Shown one piece after another: positions 26,893 to 36,298 of a DNA stretch of 64,000 nucleotides. Below the pieces are notes generated by a model. It had not been told where the DNA came from, made no database searches, and saw only the letters and a list, made by a program, of their open reading frames with translations. The translations under genes and the position numbers were made by a program. Origin of the DNA: Citrobacter freundii (GTDB lineage: Bacteria; Bacteroidota; Bacteroidia; Chitinophagales; Chitinophagaceae); contig QFQQ01000015.1 of assembly GCA_003243445.1 (NCBI GenBank), positions 34,693-98,692 on the forward strand, read 5' to 3'. Within the stretch, counting starts at the first letter, position 1. Every line of letters begins with the position of its first letter.

Positions 26893-28746
26893 TTAGTTGG
26901 ATTGCTTTTTTGAGTTGGGGTCAAATGGATTCAGCATGGATTGTGTATTGGCGCTTTTGTTATTACCCGGTTCAGAGGCAAACTGCAGCTTCGTCATGAG
27001 GTATGCATGTTTGTTGAAGGTCAATGCACCTACGGGACGAAGCACACTTTGCAGGTCTGATGGAAATCCAGAATGACTGTAGCGAACAGGAAAGCGAATG
27101 CCTGTTATGGCCGGAGAGTTTAATGCAGGTGTGACTGCTTTCAGATAAACGGTGTTGTCATTTGGCTCAGCCACAAATATGGGATCGGTTTTATCATCTG
27201 CTCCCATCAGGTAAGGGCCGTAGTGAAGACTTCCGGTTACAGGTGAAGAGGTGAGTTGTGATGGCTGGATTGATCTGGCATTGGCTGTTTGTATAGAAAC
27301 ACGATATTTAAATCCAACGCGGATAACCGAACCTGCGGAAAGACTATTCAGTGATATATATCCATCTTTTGCGGTTGTTGTGTTCCTCTTGTTATTCACC
27401 CAGACTTCCATCTGTTCAGCCCAGGAAGGGATACGTAAATTGAGCTGCCCTGCTTTTGCGTCGATCGAATTCAGTTTGATACTGAAAAACTGCGATCCAT
27501 TTACAGGTTTTTGTTTTGTAATAGTATAACCGATCGTTTTATCAATATAGGTGGTTTCTATATACAGATTTAATTTTATTCCGTCTGCTGTATGCTCTGT
27601 CATGTACTCATTTCTTACTTCGTACATCGCGCGAAGGCCGTGCATGGTGCAGCACCACCAGGAGGCGTGGAGAAAATCCGGACTTGATCCTTCAGCGTTG
27701 AGTACATGATGCCCAAAGTCACCGGTATAATACTGATTGAAGTAAAGGGCATTCAGCAGGGAGAACTCTCCTTTGTCGAGATAGCTCTTATCGCCCGTTA
27801 CTTTATACAGGTCAAAACTCAGGCGGAGAAAATCGGCGGTAGAACATCCTTCATCACGGTCTACATCCATGTGCCCGAAATATTCCCGCACGCTGCCGAA
27901 TGAAGTGTAGTCGTCTGAGCTGATCAGATCGTCATATTGTTTACGGACAAAATCGAGATGTTCTTTTTTATGATCATAATTGTAGAGCATCAAAACACCA
28001 CGCAGCGTGCTCAGGTAGCCATGCGTATGTTGTTTACCGCGCGGTGGAAGTACAGGATATGTCTTCGCCGCGATGCTGGCGTATTTTGCATCACCGGAGA
28101 ATTCCGTCAGCATAACCAGTCCTTCGATATATTGGGTAAAACAAATGATGCCCATGGCCATCATACCTTCCAGCCGTTTGGATACGGCGGGAGTGGAGCA
28201 TACTTCGTAGGAACTGATGAAGAAGTCTCCCAAACGTTTTGCGGCCTGTAAGGCTTTATCATCGCGGTATTCTTTGTAATACTGCATCAGCCCAACGAGC
28301 AGTCTGCCGTTTCCCCAGAGAAGCGCCATGTGTTCGCCGCTGATCTTATCTTCTGTGAAGATGAGGTCTTTGCTGCCGAATCTTCCGTCTGCATGCTGAA
28401 AACTGATCAGCTTGCTTACCAGTTGCGGTAGTTGGATGCGGTTTGATTTTTTTGGAGCCATTGACAGCACTTCTATATAACGGCCGGAGAGATCACCGGA
28501 GAAATTGTAAAATCTTCTGGGGTTCGCGGGATCGAGGTTTACGTCTGCGAGGATGAATTGCTCGGTATACTGCGGGATCATTTTGTCTGTTGTCAGCCGG
28601 TTCAGGGTCATCTGCATGCGGTAGTCAAATTCATGACGGGAGAGGGAGTCGATGTTTCCTGTGTTGGTATTGTCCTGTGCGAATGATTGTTGCTGCAGAG
28701 CGATGCAACACAGCAGCATTGGAAGTTTAAGGTGATTGATAGTCAT
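26893..28746 (-). CDS. GH127-type beta-L-arabinofuranosidase
   Basis: A 617-residue secreted protein (signal peptide ending near SFAQ). The (alpha/alpha)6 core has the family signatures DRDEGCSTADFLRLS (residues about 297-311) and SWWCCTMHGLRAMYE (about 364), supplying the Glu and Cys residues that in HypBA1 bind zinc and form the thiol nucleophile. The length is near the family norm (about 650). Known GH127 enzymes remove terminal beta-L-arabinofuranose from hydroxyproline glycoproteins or rhamnogalacturonan side chains. Nineteen bases before the GH28-like gene, so same operon. The exact substrate is inference. Confidence 0.85.
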   Translation of the reverse strand: MTINHLKLPMLLCCIALQQQSFAQDNTNTGNIDSLSRHEFDYRMQMTLNRLTTDKMIPQYTEQFILADVNLDPANPRRFYNFSGDLSGRYIEVLSMAPKKSNRIQLPQLVSKLISFQHADGRFGSKDLIFTEDKISGEHMALLWGNGRLLVGLMQYYKEYRDDKALQAAKRLGDFFISSYEVCSTPAVSKRLEGMMAMGIICFTQYIEGLVMLTEFSGDAKYASIAAKTYPVLPPRGKQHTHGYLSTLRGVLMLYNYDHKKEHLDFVRKQYDDLISSDDYTSFGSVREYFGHMDVDRDEGCSTADFLRLSFDLYKVTGDKSYLDKGEFSLLNALYFNQYYTGDFGHHVLNAEGSSPDFLHASWWCCTMHGLRAMYEVRNEYMTEHTADGIKLNLYIETTYIDKTIGYTITKQKPVNGSQFFSIKLNSIDAKAGQLNLRIPSWAEQMEVWVNNKRNTTTAKDGYISLNSLSAGSVIRVGFKYRVSIQTANARSIQPSQLTSSPVTGSLHYGPYLMGADDKTDPIFVAEPNDNTVYLKAVTPALNSPAITGIRFPVRYSHSGFPSDLQSVLRPVGALTFNKHAYLMTKLQFASEPGNNKSANTQSMLNPFDPNSKKQSN

Positions 28747-28762
28747 AGTATGGTTTTTTGAG

Positions 28763-28978
28763 TGGCGTGGTTTCCCGCAGATTTCGCAGATGATATATTC
28801 GTTAAAGATGAAAGCCGTTTATTGATTGAGATTTTCGGACATAGGGAGGTTCTGCGCAGATTTCGCTGATGATCTGCGTAATCTGCGAGGTATCTCACAT
28901 TATCCCGGCGTTCAATAAGTAATGCCTATTCCATTTAAAAGAATATATAATCTGCGAAATCTGCGGGAGCCTACGCCC
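28763..28978. repeat. Family 1 TIR element, copy C (216 bp)
   Basis: Left end TGGCGTGGTTTCCCGCAGAT continues into TTCGCAGATGATATATTC; the right end GAATATATAATCTGCGAAAT runs on into CTGCGGGAGCCTACGCC. An inner pair CAGATTTCGCTGATGATC/ATCTGCGTAATCTGCGA lies at about 28858-28890. It lies between susD and the GH127 gene inside PUL 1, where it could form an intercistronic hairpin in the transcript. Confidence 0.8.
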
Positions 28979-28990
28979 GTCTTTTATTTG

Positions 28991-30757
28991 TTAATTATAC
29001 CCGGGATTCTCTTTCAAATTCGGATTGCTTGCTGTTCTCGGAATAGTAAGCGGCAGGTAATAGTTGCGTGGATAGAACGCCAGTGGAATGCCGTCGATAT
29101 TATTTTCAATCAGCAATATGTATTTACGGGTATTGTAATCGAGCACATATCTCAATCCCCGCATTGATCCTGAAAAAGCCGTCTCTGCAATTCTCCACCG
29201 GCGTGCGTCCCAGTAGCGGTGGCCTTCATACGCCAGTTCTACTTTTCTTTCGTGCCGGATCTTGTTCCTGTCGATGGAAGTCAGCTTCACTATTCCCGCA
29301 CGTTCGCGGATTGCATTTACTGCTTCCAGTGCTTCAGCCGTTTTACCGGTTTCAAAAGCTGCTTCCGCATAGTTCAGCAAGATTTCTCCCAACCGGAACA
29401 CCTGTATGCTGGTGGTGGAATTGCTGTAAGTGCTGATATCATTATTCGGATCGAGATATTTCAATACACTGAATCCACAGTTATTCTGAAATTGATTTCC
29501 CTGCGGAAGAATGCCGTTAAAACTGTTACTTAATTCAACATCTCCATTAGGTTTGATGATGCCGTTATAAAAAGTAAGTGTACGACCGCGCCATTGCGTG
29601 TTCTCGGTTGCGATGGTGGCGAAGAAACGTGGATCTTTGTTGGCCCAGAGTTCTTCTGTTGTCCAGAGGCGATTGGAAATGGTAGCATCATCCAGTTTAC
29701 CGGAACTGCCGTCGATGTGTTCGTATTCTTCGATCATTTCAAGATAGGGGACAAGTATTTGTCCGGCGCCCCATCCATTGGGTTTGGGTGTGCCAAGAAA
29801 ATCATAGGCAATGCCGGTGCCGCCGTTTTCCATTGGTACGTTGTTGTGATCACGGGCGAGTATTACTTCTTCGTTCCATTTATCGGTGAACAGGTTCCGG
29901 TAATTGTTTATTTTATCATTAGGAAGCTTATTGTACAGGGAAAACTTTTTACTGTCGATGATCTCTTTTGCCGCATTGTAGGCTTCAGTATAGTATTGCT
30001 CTTTTTTGGTGGGATCAATACCGAGTACGCCATCCATTTGCACCGTACCGAACTGCGAGATGCTTCCTGCGTACAAGGCAGCACGGCATTTAAGCGCGAT
30101 GGCTGCGTATTTGGAAGCGCGGCCGCGATCTGAGCCGGAGGACATTTCCGGAAGATCTCCTGCGATGGCATTCATTTCCGAGATCACAAAATCATAGATC
30201 GTTTGTTCTTTGTCCCTCGCAGGCGTAAGTGTTTCCGGTGGATCGGTGATGGATTGCGCTTTGGTGATCAATGGTATGCCGCCATAGCGTTTTACCATAG
30301 AGAAATAGGAGAAGGCGCGCAGGTATCTTGCTTCAGCAATGCGTTTCTTTTTCAGATCATCGCTGAGCGTGGTAGATGGGATACGTTCAATGAATTCGTT
30401 TGCTTTCCGGATGGTATTGTATCCCCAGTAGTCGAGCAGGCCGCCGTCTATTTTAAGATTGCCGTATTTGCGGAATGCACGGCTTCCCCACCACCAGCCG
30501 CCGTCTTTGCATTCATCGGTAACGGTAGTGATGTCAAAGAATCCGGATTTATAATCATCTGCCGAAAGCGGATTGAATTCAAGATCCCAGATCGTCATCT
30601 CAGCATAGATCTGTGTGAGAAATGCATCCGCCAGTGTAGGATCATTCCAGAGCACTGCATCTGAAACGATATCAAGCGGCGCTTTATCCAGTACACCTTT
30701 TGTGCAGGAGCTGAATGCAATCGCGCCTATCAGTAAGAATTTATTGATCTTTTTCAC
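28991..30757 (-). CDS. SusD/RagB-family glycan-binding lipoprotein
   Basis: A 588-residue lipoprotein (lipobox AFSSC, Cys18). The N-terminal SusD_RagB signature region holds DKAPLDIVSDAVLWNDPT, and the TPR-type helical core includes KKKRIAEARYLRAFSYFSM; the C-terminal region has NYAEAAFETGKTAEALEAVN, IRERAGI and RKVELAYEGHRYWDARRWRI, typical of the family. It sits on the outer surface as the lid of the SusC channel and binds oligosaccharide. It lies 20 bp downstream of susC; the pair defines PUL 1. Confidence 0.95.
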   Translation of the reverse strand: MKKINKFLLIGAIAFSSCTKGVLDKAPLDIVSDAVLWNDPTLADAFLTQIYAEMTIWDLEFNPLSADDYKSGFFDITTVTDECKDGGWWWGSRAFRKYGNLKIDGGLLDYWGYNTIRKANEFIERIPSTTLSDDLKKKRIAEARYLRAFSYFSMVKRYGGIPLITKAQSITDPPETLTPARDKEQTIYDFVISEMNAIAGDLPEMSSGSDRGRASKYAAIALKCRAALYAGSISQFGTVQMDGVLGIDPTKKEQYYTEAYNAAKEIIDSKKFSLYNKLPNDKINNYRNLFTDKWNEEVILARDHNNVPMENGGTGIAYDFLGTPKPNGWGAGQILVPYLEMIEEYEHIDGSSGKLDDATISNRLWTTEELWANKDPRFFATIATENTQWRGRTLTFYNGIIKPNGDVELSNSFNGILPQGNQFQNNCGFSVLKYLDPNNDISTYSNSTTSIQVFRLGEILLNYAEAAFETGKTAEALEAVNAIRERAGIVKLTSIDRNKIRHERKVELAYEGHRYWDARRWRIAETAFSGSMRGLRYVLDYNTRKYILLIENNIDGIPLAFYPRNYYLPLTIPRTASNPNLKENPGYN

Positions 30758-30777
30758 TGTAATAAATTTGTGTTTCT

Positions 30778-33700
30778 TTAAAATGAGATGTTCACACCCA
30801 GCGTTACTGTCAGTTGTTGAGGATAATAATAACCGCTGCTGCTGGACGGCGCCTCAGGATCCGTTTCATATTTGCGCAACGGATTGAAGGTGTAAAGATT
30901 TGTTCCTGCCGCATACACTCTTACCTGGTTGAATTTGATGCTGCGAAGCAGATGTGCCGGCAGGTTGTAACCGATAGAAAGTGTTTTCAAACGCAGGTAA
31001 CCTGCTTTTTTATAATAATGATCTGAATGAAGTGAATTGGTTGCAGCCGTACTTCCCAGACGCGGAATAAATGCATCTGCTGTATTGTTTTGTTCCGTCC
31101 AGCGTAATTCATAATATACTCTTGGCGCAAGACCGTTTGCCTGGAGCAGGTTGATATTATTGAAATAGCCAAACGCGCCCTGGAACAATGCAGCCAGATC
31201 AAAGTTTTTGAATTTAAGATTCGTGTTAATGCCAAACATCCAGCGGGGAACAGTTCCCTTGCCGATCTCTACCTGGTCTTTCCAGTCGAGGATGCCATCT
31301 CCATTCACGTCTTTATAACGGATATCGCCTGGTTTGAGTGAAACATTGCCGCGGCCGTCCTGGTCAAATTTCAGTGCAGTTATTTCTGCTTCGCTGGTGA
31401 AAAGACCATCGGAGAGATAACCAAAATCCCTGTCAGTCCAGGTGCCTGATCTTTTGTAAACACGCGCTTGCTCCGGATCGGTATAATCAGGTTCTTCAAA
31501 ATGTCCCCACTTGGCTCGTGAATAAGAAATGTTGCCGCTTATGTCCCACATAAAATCAGCGGAGCTTCCTGATGTGCCAAGTTGCAATTCGAACCCGCGG
31601 TCACTTAAGCTGTTCAGGTTTTCGGGTGGAAGATTTGCGCCGAATGTGGAAGGAAGACTGGTCAGCCGGTTGGCCGGAATGCCCGCACGTTCGCGATAGA
31701 ACGCTTCGATCACACCATACAATTTCCGGTTGAACAAAGAGAAATCGATGCCGGCATTATAGATCCTGATACGTTCCCAGGTAAGATCAGGGTTTGCGAG
31801 ACCGGTTGAAGTCATGCCGGTTTGCTGACTGCCGCCAAGCATTACAGGGCTGCCGGATACATATCCTGTGAGGTATTGAAAGTTACCGACGCCATCATTT
31901 CCAGACTGGCCAAAGCTTGCACGGAGTTTCAGGTTGTCCAGCGTGTTGCTGATGCCATCCATAAAACTTTCTTCTGTTACTCTCCATCCCAGGGAAACGC
32001 TTGGGAAATATCCCCAGCGTTTGTTGGAGGGAAATTTGGCAGATGCGTCAGCTCTCAGGGTTGATTCCAGGAGGTATTTTCCCTTGTAGGCATAGTTCAA
32101 TCTCCCTACAAAACTTTTTCTTCCCATCTCTGCTGCATAACCATTGATGGTAGCACTTTCCAGTGTTCCCATAAAAAGCTGATCGATCGCTGTCGTAAGA
32201 AAATCTCTTCTTCCCCCGGAAAAGCCGTCATTGGCATAATCGATGATCTCCATCAGTGCCAGTGCAGATACATGATGGTCTGTAGCCAGTACACGATCAT
32301 AGTTCAGGGAGAACTGACTTGTCAGAATACGGCTGCGGCCTGCACTCTGTGTCAGAAATGCTTTTTCATACAATGAACCCGCTTTGGTGTATGTTTCGCT
32401 GGCATAATCATACGTATAGAATGTCAGCGGCTTTACAAATGTTTTTCCGTAAGAACTATACTGGAGATAGTTGACGAATGCTTTTGCGGAAAGACCTCTG
32501 ATGGGTTTGATAGCGTAGGTCAGTGCGATCGTTCCTCTGAGATTCTGGTTGTCTGTATTATCATAACCGGCAATATCGCTGTTGGTCATAAGATGTGCAC
32601 CGCCTGTGCCGCCGCCTTGTGCGAAAGAATACTTCGTGGGGTCGGGAAGAGTGGCAGGATACATCGGAAAGGTTTGCCAGAAATCAGTCCATAAAGCACG
32701 CTCCTGCGAACGCCACGGGAAACGGCGGTATTCATTGGTGGCAGCGAGATCCAATTGCAGTGTAAGATCATCAGTGATCTTTGCATCGATGTTTGATTGA
32801 AGGTTATAGCGTTTATAATCGCCACCGTTGCCGCTTTTCCAGATCGATCCCTGGTCAACGAAGCCGAGAAAGCCGTAGTATTTTATCTTGTCGCTTCCGC
32901 CTCTTACAGACAGGTTGTGTTGTTGCTGCGGTGCAAATTTTCTGATCAGAATATTGTACCAGTCTGTGTTCGGATACTGGGGATCGGTGCCGTCATAAAA
33001 CCGTTGCACCTGTTCTGCGGTATAAGGAGCTCCGGCATCAGGACGGCCGGAGTTCAGCCATGCTTCTCTTGACATTTCAGTGATCTGTCCGGAGCTGGAC
33101 ATTTTTGGAAAAGCCGTAATAGCCTGGGCAGTGTAAGAACTATTCAGTGAAATCGTAGGCTTGCCTGAACTACCGCGTTTGGTGGTAACAAGGATCACAC
33201 CATTGCCTGCCCTTGATCCGTAGATCGCCGCAGAGCCATCTTTCAGAATGGTGACGGTTTCAATCTGGTTGGGGTCGATATTGTTGAATTCTGTTTCCAC
33301 TCCATCCACAATGATAAGTGCGTTGCCAAATCCGCGAATGCTTAATGCTGCAGCGTCAGCGCCGGGTTGCCCGCTTGATTGAAGCGAGATCAGGCCGGGA
33401 AGCCTTCCCGCCAGTGTATTCGCTGTACTGGCAAGCGGAGCAGTTGTTAACTCTGCACCTTTCACAGTAGACACGGCGCCGGTCAGATTGGCTTTTCGTT
33501 GTTTGCCATAACCAACCACCACCACATCATCCATCTGCCTGATCTCTGCTTCCATTTGCGCATCCAGTTCGGAGCGGCTGCCGATCATTACTTCCAATGG
33601 TTTGAATCCTGTGCCGGTGATCAACAGAATGGAATTTTCTTCCACATCCGGAAGGCGATACTGGCCTGCGTCATTGGTAACGGCGCCGCGTTGCGTTCCT

Positions 33701-34206
33701 TTGATCGTTACTGAAATGCCAGACAATGGCTGACCATCAGTGCCGGTGATCTTCCCCGTGATGTTTTTGGTTGTATCGATCAGCAGTTTTGGCTGTTGGG
33801 AAATACTGCGTTTTTCGATCACGATGATACTGTTCTTGTTGACAGTATATTCAAACTTTGTGTTGGCGAAAAGAATGTTCAGCGTTTGCCGGAGCGTTCT
33901 TTTCTGCCGCGGAATGCTCAGCGGCGAAGCCGATGCTACCTGATTTTCGATGAATGCAAAGCGAAAGGGCGTTTGCTGTTCAATCTTCTTAAAGGCATTC
34001 TTCAATGGCTCGTTTTCCAGCCCGATCGTCAGGAAAGTTGAATCCAGTTCCTGGGCTTTACCCGGAGACGCAAACAGCAGCGACGCTCCGGTAAATAAGA
34101 TGGCACATAGCAGGCTCGTTAGTTTCATAACAAATGACCAATGGTTAAAGGTGGTGCATTTGACAGGGGATCGCCTCACGGTTCGTCCCATGGCAAGAAA
34201 ATCCAT
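30778..34206 (-). CDS. SusC/RagA TonB-dependent transporter with STN domain
   Basis: 1142 residues. An N-terminal leader precedes the hydrophobic signal MKLTSLLCAILFTGASLLF (from about residue 27; start at 34128 is an alternative). Then an STN domain (about 55-125: IGLENEPLKNAFKKIEQQTP, FEYTVNKNSIIVIEK), a CarboxypepD_reg-like domain (about 145-220), the plug with VVVVGYGKQRKANLTGAV and SIRGFG, and the beta-barrel. It imports oligosaccharides across the outer membrane, powered by TonB. The STN domain is the part that contacts FecR in signal-transducing receptors, fitting the FecR and sigma genes just upstream. The gene starts about 230 bp after fecR. Confidence 0.95.
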   Translation of the reverse strand: MDFLAMGRTVRRSPVKCTTFNHWSFVMKLTSLLCAILFTGASLLFASPGKAQELDSTFLTIGLENEPLKNAFKKIEQQTPFRFAFIENQVASASPLSIPRQKRTLRQTLNILFANTKFEYTVNKNSIIVIEKRSISQQPKLLIDTTKNITGKITGTDGQPLSGISVTIKGTQRGAVTNDAGQYRLPDVEENSILLITGTGFKPLEVMIGSRSELDAQMEAEIRQMDDVVVVGYGKQRKANLTGAVSTVKGAELTTAPLASTANTLAGRLPGLISLQSSGQPGADAAALSIRGFGNALIIVDGVETEFNNIDPNQIETVTILKDGSAAIYGSRAGNGVILVTTKRGSSGKPTISLNSSYTAQAITAFPKMSSSGQITEMSREAWLNSGRPDAGAPYTAEQVQRFYDGTDPQYPNTDWYNILIRKFAPQQQHNLSVRGGSDKIKYYGFLGFVDQGSIWKSGNGGDYKRYNLQSNIDAKITDDLTLQLDLAATNEYRRFPWRSQERALWTDFWQTFPMYPATLPDPTKYSFAQGGGTGGAHLMTNSDIAGYDNTDNQNLRGTIALTYAIKPIRGLSAKAFVNYLQYSSYGKTFVKPLTFYTYDYASETYTKAGSLYEKAFLTQSAGRSRILTSQFSLNYDRVLATDHHVSALALMEIIDYANDGFSGGRRDFLTTAIDQLFMGTLESATINGYAAEMGRKSFVGRLNYAYKGKYLLESTLRADASAKFPSNKRWGYFPSVSLGWRVTEESFMDGISNTLDNLKLRASFGQSGNDGVGNFQYLTGYVSGSPVMLGGSQQTGMTSTGLANPDLTWERIRIYNAGIDFSLFNRKLYGVIEAFYRERAGIPANRLTSLPSTFGANLPPENLNSLSDRGFELQLGTSGSSADFMWDISGNISYSRAKWGHFEEPDYTDPEQARVYKRSGTWTDRDFGYLSDGLFTSEAEITALKFDQDGRGNVSLKPGDIRYKDVNGDGILDWKDQVEIGKGTVPRWMFGINTNLKFKNFDLAALFQGAFGYFNNINLLQANGLAPRVYYELRWTEQNNTADAFIPRLGSTAATNSLHSDHYYKKAGYLRLKTLSIGYNLPAHLLRSIKFNQVRVYAAGTNLYTFNPLRKYETDPEAPSSSSGYYYPQQLTVTLGVNISF

Positions 34207-34311
34207 AATTTTACAGCAGTTTTAAATGTTTACGCGAATGTTTGAAACAACCGGCTATTCTGATCTTCACTCAGAGTAGCCTTTTTTGTAGGCAAGGTTC
34301 AATAGTTCAAT

Positions 34312-34428
34312 AGTTTAAAGGTTTAAAAGTTTAAAGTTTAACAGCTAATAGTTGTCGGTATAAGTTTTTTAGACATGTGACAGGATCACAAACTTTTAAA
34401 CTTTTAAACCTTTAAACTTTTAAACTTT
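34312..34428. repeat. GTTTAAA-heptamer inverted repeat between fecR and susC
   Basis: Left arm (34312-34342) is made of tandem GTTTAAA units, AGTTTAAAGGTTTAAAAGTT and so on; right arm (34390-34428) is its inverted complement, CTTTTAAACCTTTAAACTTT and so on. They can pair over about 28 bp with one indel around a roughly 48-nt loop. It fills the gap between the FecR stop and the SusC start and could separate expression of the regulatory and structural parts of the PUL. Confidence 0.75.
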
Positions 34429-34435
34429 TCTTCGC

Positions 34436-35461
34436 TCACTGGCAGCCGGCCCCTTTGATCGTAACGGTTCTTCCCCCGGCGTCTTTACTCCACGTGGCGC
34501 TGGTGAGGGTGCATATTACATCCAGCACCTGTTCAAGTCCGTTATCGCTCAGGAATGTGCCGGAGAAGCGGCAGTTGCGCATGGCTTCGTTTTCGAAGCG
34601 GATCGATACGCCATAGCGATTGGCGATCATGATCGCTGCCCTTTCCCAACTGATGTCTTCGAATACAAGGTCTTCTGTTTTCCACTGCATGATATCCCTT
34701 ACTTCCACTTTTGATTGCAGCACCTCATGTGATTCGGTATTTACTACGATCTGATCGTTCTTCATAAGCAGGCCAAGTACTTTTTTATTTTCCATTACCT
34801 GCACTTTCCCACTGATCACGGTTACGGCCACATCTTTTTCTCCCGGGACAGCTTTGATGTTGAATGATGTGCCCAGTACTCTTGTTACGATACTGCCAGT
34901 GTGCACAAGGAAAGGTCTTTTCTCGTCACGCGTCACTTCAAAGAATGCTTCGCCCACAAGATTGACTTCGCGGAACTGTTCATTGAACACTGGCGGGTAT
35001 TCCAGGCGGCTGTTGCCGTTCAGGGTGACCTTCGTTCCATCAGGAAGGCTGATCACCTGGTGAGGCTGTGTACTGCTTTGAACCGGATTGGCCTTAGCAA
35101 GTCGCTTGTCCTGTTTATCCTTCCCAAACAAAAAGAACAGTGCGAAAGCCAGTAATACGGATGCGGCAACTGCAGCATAGCGTGGCCATTTACGACGATA
35201 CAACGGCAGGATCTTTGGCCCGGTCTCCATCAGCGCAGCCCTTTGCATCACTTCTTCATAGGTCTTCCCGCTGTCCAATTGATGCGCATTGAATTTTTCA
35301 TCGGCATTATTTTCCCAATACTGTCTGATCTCATCAGACAAAAGATCATTGTCAGATAATTCCGACATCAATTGCCAGAATTCCTGCAGCTCCTCACGCG
35401 AGCATTCGTTTTTGATATATTTATTAAAAAGTAATTGCAGTCTCAACGGATTTGAGGACAT
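34436..35461 (-). CDS. FecR-family anti-sigma factor
   Basis: 341 residues. The N-terminal cytoplasmic part (residues 1-90, with LFNKYIKNECSREELQEFWQ) is followed by one membrane helix (about 94-113, YAAVAASVLLAFALFFLFG). The periplasmic FecR domain has SLPDGTKVTLNGNSRLEYPP, VNLVGEAFFEVTRDEKRPFLV and VLGTSFNIKA, and a C-terminal DUF4974-like part LVFEDISWERAAIMIANRYG. In such systems it holds the ECF sigma factor at the membrane and releases it when the loaded SusC signals through its STN domain. It is 77 bp downstream of the sigma gene. Confidence 0.95.
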   Translation of the reverse strand: MSSNPLRLQLLFNKYIKNECSREELQEFWQLMSELSDNDLLSDEIRQYWENNADEKFNAHQLDSGKTYEEVMQRAALMETGPKILPLYRRKWPRYAAVAASVLLAFALFFLFGKDKQDKRLAKANPVQSSTQPHQVISLPDGTKVTLNGNSRLEYPPVFNEQFREVNLVGEAFFEVTRDEKRPFLVHTGSIVTRVLGTSFNIKAVPGEKDVAVTVISGKVQVMENKKVLGLLMKNDQIVVNTESHEVLQSKVEVRDIMQWKTEDLVFEDISWERAAIMIANRYGVSIRFENEAMRNCRFSGTFLSDNGLEQVLDVICTLTSATWSKDAGGRTVTIKGAGCQ

Positions 35462-35538
35462 AGATAAAGTTTAATTATCTACAGGACGTTGAAACAGATG
35501 TGGCAGGACTAGCCGGTCTGGATATTTTTTTTCCGATT

Positions 35539-36120
35539 TTACTTGCCGAGGAATACTGTCAGCAGGAGATAGGTCTCGATATCATTTGCTTTGAGGTAGT
35601 TCTTAATGCTTTTGATCGCCTCGATCATATGGTTCTTGACGGTGTTGCGGGAAAGATTGAGCTTTTGAGCGATCTGATCATGTGTAAGTCCTTCTTCACG
35701 GCTGAGCGTGAATACGAGGCGGCGCTGTGGTGATAATTGGCGTGCGGCTTTGCGTAAGATCTCTTTGAGTTCGAGATCGTGGAGGCGGACATCGGCAGGT
35801 ATACCAGATCCGTGATCCATTTCCCGCTCTATGGCTTTCTGAAGTTTGGCATTACGGGCGGCGATCCGGAAGAAATCCATTGATTTATTATACCCGACTT
35901 TTTTGAGGAAAGCTTCGATATCACGGATCTCGAGGAGGAGTTCCCTGCCGGCCCACAGCTTTACAAAAATGTCGATGACGAGCTCTTCAGAAACCTCTTT
36001 CGATTTGGTGATGCCAAACAGGTGGGTGAACACAGTTTTATGGTATCTATCAAACAGGATCCTGAAAGAAGGTTCATCTCCCTCAGCAATTTTTTTCAAG
36101 AGGAGTTCGTCGTTGAGCAT
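35539..36120 (-). CDS. ECF RNA polymerase sigma factor
   Basis: 193 residues. Sigma region 2 (FRILFDRYHKTVFTHLFG to EAFLKKVGYNKSMDFFR) and region 4 (LSPQRRLVFTLSREEGLTHD, QIAQKLNLSRNTVKNHMIEA) are clear. It directs RNA polymerase to a few promoters, presumably the susC promoter of this PUL, and is held in check by the FecR encoded next. First gene of the minus-strand PUL 1. The 180-bp gap to the lacI gene holds its promoter but no consensus could be assigned. Confidence 0.95.
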   Translation of the reverse strand: MLNDELLLKKIAEGDEPSFRILFDRYHKTVFTHLFGITKSKEVSEELVIDIFVKLWAGRELLLEIRDIEAFLKKVGYNKSMDFFRIAARNAKLQKAIEREMDHGSGIPADVRLHDLELKEILRKAARQLSPQRRLVFTLSREEGLTHDQIAQKLNLSRNTVKNHMIEAIKSIKNYLKANDIETYLLLTVFLGK

Positions 36121-36298
36121 ACGGCATGAGCAATTAGGGACTAAAACTAAGGAAATCCTGGAATATCCGGCAGACGCATAGAACCTGAGCGATCAGCACG
36201 AACGCAACTTGATGCAAATTCCAGGATACACAGGCAAGGTATTGCAAGAACATCTGTAATATTTTTATCATTCAGAACGGAAGTTACCTGCTAGTTAT

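Noticed and set aside
34312..34428. CRISPR-like array of short repeats
   Set aside because: Repeat units are 7 bp with no spacers; the two halves are inverted, so it is a hairpin and not a CRISPR array.
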